A stretch of 49,371 nucleotides of DNA from Pseudomonadota bacterium (GTDB taxonomy: Bacteria; Pseudomonadota; Gammaproteobacteria; GCA-001735895). The notes under the pieces were generated by a model. That model ran no database searches, was not told the origin of the DNA, and saw nothing but the letters and a program-made list of their open reading frames with translations. Shown piece by piece: positions 44,609-49,371 of the stretch. A program made the position numbers and the translations under genes. The stretch spans positions 1 to 49,371 of the forward strand of contig JADFJT010000004.1 in NCBI GenBank assembly GCA_022566015.1, in the 5' to 3' direction. Each line of letters starts with the position of its first letter. Position 1 is the stretch's first letter.

Positions 44609-45502
44609 GTGACCAACTTTAACCAACAAATTGAGAAAATCAAATCGCAACCCGGATTTATCGCAGCTCTGGATCAAAGTGGAGGTAGCACCCCAAAGGC
44701 CCTGGCCAATTATGGTGTCGGTGCAGATGCCTTTACTAACGATGACGAAATGTATCAGTTGGTACACGAAATGCGCACCCGCATCGTAACCAGTCCGGGT
44801 TTTAATGGCGAACGCATCATGGGGGCTATCCTGTTTGAAAACACCATGGACCGCAAAATCGACGGGCATGACACTGCAGAGTATTTATGGGAAACAAAAA
44901 ATGTGGTGCCATTTCTCAAAGTCGATAAAGGTCTTGGCGATGAAATCAATGGTGTCCAGTTAATGAAATCGATGCCGGACCTAGATAATCTACTTGCCAG
45001 GGCTCGCGATAAGGGTGTTTTTGGTACCAAGATGCGTTCGGTGATTAAAACGGCGAATATCGAAGGGGTAAATGCCGTAGTCGATCAACAATTCAAAATT
45101 GGGATAAGAATAGTTGAGGCCGGGCTAGTACCCATTATTGAGCCAGAGGTGGATATACACTCCCCAGAAAAGTTGCAAGCCGAAATATTATTGAAAGATG
45201 CGTTATTGACCCATCTGAATCGGTTGGGCGAGGACCAATTCGTGATGTTGAAGCTTACGTTGCCCGAGCAGGATAATTTTTACGACGCCTGTATCGATCA
45301 CCCTAATATACTGAAGGTGGTGGCTTTATCCGGTGGTTATAGCCGTGAAGAAGCCAATAGGCGCCTGGCTAATAATAATCGCCTGGTTGCCAGTTTTTCA
45401 CGCGCCCTGACCGAAGGCCTTTCCACGCAACAATCTGATGACGAATTTAATGCAATGCTCGATGGGGCTATTGAAAGTATTTTTCAGGCTTCGTGTACCT
45501 GA
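44609..45502 (+). CDS. fda: Fructose-bisphosphate aldolase class I
   Basis: 297 residues from a GTG. Schiff-base aldolase of glycolysis and gluconeogenesis. Seen are GFIAALDQSGGSTPKAL near the start, ENTMDRKIDG, PFLKVDKGLGDEI, the likely Schiff-base lysine in VMLKLTLPEQDNFY, and LSGGYSREEANRRLA for phosphate binding. Bacterial class I type, in contrast to the zinc class II enzyme common in gammaproteobacteria; whether a class II enzyme also exists cannot be told from this window. Confidence 0.94.
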   Translation: MTNFNQQIEKIKSQPGFIAALDQSGGSTPKALANYGVGADAFTNDDEMYQLVHEMRTRIVTSPGFNGERIMGAILFENTMDRKIDGHDTAEYLWETKNVVPFLKVDKGLGDEINGVQLMKSMPDLDNLLARARDKGVFGTKMRSVIKTANIEGVNAVVDQQFKIGIRIVEAGLVPIIEPEVDIHSPEKLQAEILLKDALLTHLNRLGEDQFVMLKLTLPEQDNFYDACIDHPNILKVVALSGGYSREEANRRLANNNRLVASFSRALTEGLSTQQSDDEFNAMLDGAIESIFQASCT

Positions 45503-45552
45503 AAATGCGAATGCAGTTCACAAACAGGACATAAAACCCGGGACATAAACCT

Positions 45553-45885
45553 ATGTATTACAAAATTGCTATCGCTTCTATCGTAATCCTTAATCTGATG
45601 CTCAGCGGCTGTGCAACCCTTAAATTAACAGACGGTGGTAATAAAATTCGAGTACTCGCACCCAATGAAGTATCTAGCTGCAAAAAGCTGGGTAAAACTA
45701 ATACATCAATTACCGACAGTATACTGGGGATCGACAGGCCCATAGAAGCGCTGCAACGAGAACTGCAGATTATTGCTCGAAATAGTGCTGATAGAATGGG
45801 TGGCGATACTATCGTTCCCTTAACCGTAATCGATCAGGGAATGCAAACGTTTGTAGTTTACAAATGTATCGATCCGGACGCTTAG
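45553..45885 (+). CDS. DUF4156 lipoprotein
   Basis: 110 residues. Signal peptide with lipobox LMLSGC (Cys20). The mature domain fits DUF4156: VLAPNEVSSCKKLGKTNTSI, then LQIIARNSADRMGGDTIVPL and a final cysteine in VVYKCID. The two cysteines probably form a disulfide. Found in the cell envelope; function unknown. Convergent with the HisA-like fusion gene, 24 bp apart. Confidence 0.75.
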   Translation: MYYKIAIASIVILNLMLSGCATLKLTDGGNKIRVLAPNEVSSCKKLGKTNTSITDSILGIDRPIEALQRELQIIARNSADRMGGDTIVPLTVIDQGMQTFVVYKCIDPDA

Positions 45886-45909
45886 CCAGAAGATTAAATC
45901 GTTAAAAAT

Positions 45910-47130
45910 TTACTGGTTTTGTACCATTGCCCTGGTGGCCAGGGCATGTGATATTTCACTGTGTGACTTGCCCCAGTCGTCGCCAGGCGTATAGTAGATC
46001 AGTTCATCGCACATCGCTGCAAATCGCTTCTGACTTGAGCCTACAATTTCAAGATTCGAAGTAACGCCATAAATATACTTGCCCTTGGCTCGGGCGTAAC
46101 CACATTCGAATCCTGTCCATGCTGTATTCTCCACACCTTCCAGTATAACGATAACAATATCAGCTTTATCCAGTTCAGCCTGGTAACATTCCTGTAGTTC
46201 TCTCGGAGACAATGCGTCTTCATCAATATCCAGGTCTACCTGCGGGATGACGATTTCCATGTAAGGATTATCGCTCGTAATGGTATCACGTAAGGCTAGA
46301 TTCCAGACGCGCGACGCCTGTGCGCTGTTATAAGCAGCGAGGTAAGCCCTGATCCCACTGTGTATACCCATCTTGACGTTCGGTGTGATCGATTCTGGCT
46401 CCAGAGTGGTTTCCTTTTGTGCGGCGACCTCCAGAGCATCGGCTAGCGAAATATCATTTGAAATGAGTGCGTGGCTAATAATAGCGCCGTTAATATTCGG
46501 TAAATAGCGTAATCGGGCAATATCATCGAGGGTACGCACGGTACCACTGGAATATACCGGTATCGATACATCGTGGCTAAGCTGTTCGGTCAGTGCCAAC
46601 TCTTCTGTAAAATCACCGTCCATGCGATCAGTAGCCTTATGAATAACACCTGCTATTCCCGTCATCTGCAATTCACGAATCAGATCCTGCGGTCTAAAGG
46701 CTGTCTGAGTTTTCAAGCCATCAATGATAACAAAACCATCGCGAGTAGTCAGGTGTGCGATGATTCCACCAGGGTGACGACTTGCGGCTTCGATCACTAA
46801 AGGTGTATCGGTGATTGCGACAGTACCCAGGACGACGCGTGCGGCACCCGATTCAAACCAGTCATTAATCTGATTTAGTGTTCGAATGCCTCCCGACACC
46901 TGAACGGGAATTTCCGAATCACGAACCAATTGCTTGATTAATTTTTCATTATTAGTCGGCTTCGACCGGGCAGCATCTATATCGACTATCTGCAGCATTT
47001 CAGCCCCGCCATCGACAAATTTCTTCACAGCGTCCTGGGGTGAAATGTCGTGAATCGTTTTACTACCCTCTATGGTCGAAAGGGTAACAACTTGTCCGTC
47101 CTGAATTTGTATTTCCGGGATAATTAACAT
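45910..47130 (-). CDS. HisA-like barrel fused to a nucleoside 2-deoxyribosyltransferase-like domain
   Basis: 406 residues from the ATG at 47130, chosen because HisA proteins begin MLIIPAID and this reads MLIIPEIQ; an upstream GTG adds three residues. Residues 1-240 are a HisA/HisF-type (beta-alpha)8 barrel with LQIVDIDAA, the phosphate loops VQVSGGIRTL and VVLGTVAIT, and a weaker second half (SSGTVRTLDD). The two catalytic Asp of HisA appear replaced: position 8 is Gln and the later Asp aligns with Thr128 (HLTTRDG). Residues about 255-400 read as a deoxyribosyltransferase-like domain: IRAYLAAYNSAQASRV, DKADIVIVILEGVENTAW, and FECGYARAKGKYIYG with candidate nucleophile Glu342. Normal HisA isomerase activity is unlikely. 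Confidence 0.8.
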   Translation of the reverse strand: MLIIPEIQIQDGQVVTLSTIEGSKTIHDISPQDAVKKFVDGGAEMLQIVDIDAARSKPTNNEKLIKQLVRDSEIPVQVSGGIRTLNQINDWFESGAARVVLGTVAITDTPLVIEAASRHPGGIIAHLTTRDGFVIIDGLKTQTAFRPQDLIRELQMTGIAGVIHKATDRMDGDFTEELALTEQLSHDVSIPVYSSGTVRTLDDIARLRYLPNINGAIISHALISNDISLADALEVAAQKETTLEPESITPNVKMGIHSGIRAYLAAYNSAQASRVWNLALRDTITSDNPYMEIVIPQVDLDIDEDALSPRELQECYQAELDKADIVIVILEGVENTAWTGFECGYARAKGKYIYGVTSNLEIVGSSQKRFAAMCDELIYYTPGDDWGKSHSEISHALATRAMVQNQ

Positions 47131-47167
47131 GGCCTGCACGCAAATTTATTCGTGGAGTAGGGTAAAA

Positions 47168-47173
47168 ATTATA
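47168..47173 (-). promoter_or_regulatory. Extended -10 promoter of the HisA-like fusion gene
   Basis: On the minus strand TGG-TATAAT is a perfect extended -10 box about 38 bp upstream of the ATG at 47130. A TTGACT sits 23 bp further up, too far for a normal -35, so the extended -10 would carry recognition. A single-gene transcript is expected. Confidence 0.5.
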
Positions 47174-47478
47174 CCAGATTAGGCGATCTCATTTTTAGTC
47201 AAAGTGAATATGCCAACTGCAACTGAAAACTAACCCACTTAGTGCTGTTCGTGCAATCTTAATTTGATCCACCCGGTTAGTCATTATTTATTATTACCGG
47301 TTTGATCACACCGACTTTTATCATCGACTTTAATATCTGGTCATTTCCCCAGGTATCCCAGTTGAGAGCGATAGCATTTTTCGTTTCTATGGATACAATA
47401 ATGGGTACAAGATTGTATGATGTTACTATGAGCAGTACAAAACGAGTAAACCATAATAATCCATTAAATCAATAAGTT
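47174..47478. other. Intergenic region between the HisA-like fusion and the phosphatase gene
   Basis: About 305 bp without a supported gene. On the minus strand a stop-free stretch of about 57 codons (about 47280-47455) encodes a hydrophobic part and then NAIALNWDTWGNDQILKS, but no start codon, ribosome-binding site or known family is seen. It may be a gene remnant or chance. Repeated AT-rich stretches upstream of 47479 could contain the phosphatase promoter. Confidence 0.3.
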
Positions 47479-47967
47479 ATGGACAATATAAAACCAGTAA
47501 AAGTCCTGTTTGTTTGCATGGGTAATATATGTCGATCACCCACAGCACATGGCGTGTTTCAGGCTTTGGTTGATGAACAGGGATTGAGCGAGGAAGTCCT
47601 GGTCGATTCAGCCGGCACACATAGTTACCACATCGGTAGTCCACCTGACCCTCGCTCACAGTCTACGGCCTTATCGCGTGGCGTAGACTTATCTGGGTTA
47701 TGCGCTCGGCAATTTCAATCCGATGACTTTATTGAATTCGATTACCTGATCGCGATGGATCATTCCAACCGGTCTATTATGGCGGCATTAAACCCGGGTA
47801 ATGGGCAGGCACACCTGGCTTTAATGCTTGAGTATTCTAATAATATTAAACAGAAAGAAGTGCCAGACCCTTATTATGGAGACGGTGGATTTGATCAGGT
47901 ATTCGATATGATAGTCGATGCATCGGAAGGATTACTGAAGCACATCCGGCAGCAGTATGGGCTATAA
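47479..47967 (+). CDS. Low-molecular-weight protein tyrosine phosphatase
   Basis: 162 residues. The P-loop C-x5-R is Cys13 to Arg19 in FVCMGNICRSPTA, and the general acid Asp is in VPDPYYGDGGFDQVF. Family length is typical. Bacterial members dephosphorylate tyrosine kinases of capsule synthesis, or arginine phosphate, or act in stress control; no kinase or capsule gene is nearby, so the partner is unknown. Convergent with hflD. Confidence 0.93.
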   Translation: MDNIKPVKVLFVCMGNICRSPTAHGVFQALVDEQGLSEEVLVDSAGTHSYHIGSPPDPRSQSTALSRGVDLSGLCARQFQSDDFIEFDYLIAMDHSNRSIMAALNPGNGQAHLALMLEYSNNIKQKEVPDPYYGDGGFDQVFDMIVDASEGLLKHIRQQYGL

Positions 47968-47988
47968 CGGTAACACCGGCTAAAAAGT

Positions 47989-48609
47989 TCAAAGGTTACC
48001 TGAAAGCTGTTTTGCCGCCTGTACGTATTTCTTTCTGGAAAAAAATAACTTCCATTTACTCCCACCCAGCTGGTACCACAAAATCGATGCGCGAATCCCG
48101 GCCAGCAGCAGGGTTCTAATTTTGCTCGCATTATCACTATTGCTAAGATAATTTTGTTCTCCATGTACCAGAATGCGAGGATTGATGGTACTCACAGTAT
48201 TTTGATAAACCCCATCGATTTTGGCAATAATATTTTTTCTGCTAAATTCAAATTCACGCGCCTGGGAATCTATTTTTTGTAGTCGAGTGAGGATTTCTGT
48301 AGCCATTTTTTTATCGCTTTGAAGCCGCGTGGCTATTTTTAACATCGACAGAACATAGTAGGCAATATGCTTGCCGGATGGTCGACTGCCTCCACCCAGA
48401 TATTGGGTAAGTACATCTAGTCCGCGCGAGATGCCAGCCAAATCGCCGAAAACATCCACTGTAGTCGGTGCATTAAAAGCAAATAAACTATCGAAACTGC
48501 AATCGAAAGCCGCCTGGTTAATGCTTCCCTGGGTTGCCATCTGTTCGATTAATGCGGCGCACTGGAATAGACCAGCCAACGCCATCGTCTGGTTTTTCAG
48601 GTCACTCAT
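47989..48609 (-). CDS. hflD: High-frequency lysogenisation protein HflD homologue
   Basis: 206 residues, all-helical peripheral membrane protein. Recognised from QTMALAGLFQCAALIEQMA at about 7-25 and the middle YLGGGSRPSGKHIAYYVLS, and from its position directly after mnmA, which is conserved in gammaproteobacteria. In E. coli it binds the lambda CII protein; its normal cellular role is unclear. Start overlaps the end of mnmA by 8 bp. Confidence 0.93.
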   Translation of the reverse strand: MSDLKNQTMALAGLFQCAALIEQMATQGSINQAAFDCSFDSLFAFNAPTTVDVFGDLAGISRGLDVLTQYLGGGSRPSGKHIAYYVLSMLKIATRLQSDKKMATEILTRLQKIDSQAREFEFSRKNIIAKIDGVYQNTVSTINPRILVHGEQNYLSNSDNASKIRTLLLAGIRASILWYQLGGSKWKLFFSRKKYVQAAKQLSGNL

Positions 48610-49371
48610 GGCTCACACCATCGTTAAATCCCGCTTCTATCGTACCACCTCCGAGGCATATCTCATTTTGATAGAAAACCAGGGCTTGCCCTGGTGTGAC
48701 GGCTCGTTGGGGTCGGTCAAATTTTATCACAGCACTATGGTCTTCGATAATTGTTATTTGGCAGGACTCATCTTTTTGTCGGTAACGAATTTTAGCACTG
48801 CAGGCATAGGGAAGAATATTATCGAACGGGTTAATCCAGTGTAATTCAGTAATTCTGCAACTGTCGCAAAATAGATCAGGGTGCTGATGACCCTGTGCCA
48901 CCACCAGTGTATTAGTGGGCTGGTCTTTACTGACGACATACCAGGGATCGTCGGTACTCTCAATCTTGCCACCTATACCCAGGCCCTGTCTTTGGCCAAT
49001 GGTGTAATACATCAAGCCGCTGTGATCGCCAACGACTTCTCCTTCTGTGGTTTCGATAGCACCGGGTTGTGCAGTTATATAAACTTCCAAAAAGTCCTTG
49101 AATTTGCGCTCACCGATAAAACAGATACCGGTGCTGTCTTTTTTATCGTGAACTGCAAATCCCTGCCTGGCTGCCAGTTTTCTGACTTCGGGTTTAACGA
49201 GATCACCAATCGGAAAAATCGCATGGGAAATCTGGTATTGATTTAAAGCGTATAAAAAATAGGATTGATCCTTATTTTCATCTATTCCTCTCAATAACTG
49301 GGTTTCGCTGTCAATTCGCCTCGAACGCACATAGTGTCCCGTAGCAATTCTTGCATCTCCGAGAACCTGTG
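48602..49371 (-). CDS. mnmA: tRNA 2-thiouridylase MnmA, N-terminus cut by window edge
   Basis: The frame continues past the right edge: codons before 49330 read LGDARIATGHYVRSRRID, typical internal MnmA sequence, so the GTG at 49330 is not the start. About 256 residues of the usual ~365 are in the window. The enzyme makes s2U34 in tRNA-Lys, -Glu and -Gln. Present are the catalytic second cysteine in STGICFIGERKFKDFL, then GLMYYTIGQRQGLGIGG, and the C-terminal barrel domain. The N-terminal PP-loop and first catalytic Cys are outside. Operon with hflD. Confidence 0.96.
   Translation of the reverse strand, partial: QVLGDARIATGHYVRSRRIDSETQLLRGIDENKDQSYFLYALNQYQISHAIFPIGDLVKPEVRKLAARQGFAVHDKKDSTGICFIGERKFKDFLEVYITAQPGAIETTEGEVVGDHSGLMYYTIGQRQGLGIGGKIESTDDPWYVVSKDQPTNTLVVAQGHQHPDLFCDSCRITELHWINPFDNILPYACSAKIRYRQKDESCQITIIEDHSAVIKFDRPQRAVTPGQALVFYQNEICLGGGTIEAGFNDGVSHE

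Noticed and set aside
45910-47130. Annotation as a normal HisA isomerase
   Set aside because: Both catalytic aspartates appear substituted and an extra 150-residue domain is fused.

Overview
The window is a stretch of gammaproteobacterial chromosome. The evidence is conserved gene order: rne divergent from rluC; a HAD phosphatase, sppA-like, maf/yceF, yceD, rpmF, plsX, fabH run; gacA/uvrY-uvrC-pgsA followed by tRNA-Gly, tRNA-Cys and tRNA-Leu as in Escherichia coli; and mnmA-hflD. Base composition is moderate, estimated by eye. Genus cannot be read from the sequence; an uncultured marine-type lineage is a guess.

Layout. 1-2.3 kb: glutathione reductase (cut by the left edge), a DM13 protein, and an alkyltransferase-like DNA-repair protein. 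2.4-10.3 kb: amino-acid catabolism, with a large NAD-glutamate dehydrogenase that has lost its N-terminal third, an unrecognised 202-aa protein, and a bifunctional PutA. Together they would take proline to glutamate to 2-oxoglutarate. 10.4-17 kb: a DUF4442 protein, a nitronate-monooxygenase-like protein, a DsbA-family protein, an HDOD pseudogene, ygfZ, queG, crcB and serS. 17-30.7 kb: housekeeping genes (envelope, RNase E, pseudouridine synthase, fatty-acid and phospholipid start genes, GacA, UvrC, PgsA) with a second signalling pseudogene at 23.5 kb. 30.8-33.05 kb: three tRNA genes and a 1.8-kb mini-island. 33.2-38.3 kb: DUF2889, cyclodeaminase, glutamate formimidoyltransferase, agmatinase-like ureohydrolase, deformylase and a short formyltransferase. 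38.3-49.4 kb: mixed genes including bioA, slt, a frameshifted GST, class I aldolase, a HisA-like/nucleoside-deoxyribosyltransferase fusion, a low-molecular-weight phosphatase, hflD and mnmA (cut by the right edge).

Three things stand out. First, a perfect 57-bp direct repeat of the 3' part of tRNA-Leu(UAA) brackets 1,809 bp that has no integrase. It carries a six-helix membrane protein and a SLOG-type (cpYpsA-like, 'putative molybdenum carrier') protein, so it looks like a tRNA-integrated mini-island. Second, the protein at 45.9-47.1 kb joins a HisA-like barrel, with both catalytic aspartates apparently replaced, to a nucleoside 2-deoxyribosyltransferase-like domain. Third, several genes are decaying: two HDOD-type signalling genes have lost their middles, a GST has a one-base frameshift, and the glutamate dehydrogenase lacks about 400-450 N-terminal residues. 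This suggests ongoing loss of signalling and accessory functions, unless some of it is assembly error.

All assignments come from reading the sequence and from family knowledge; no searches were run.
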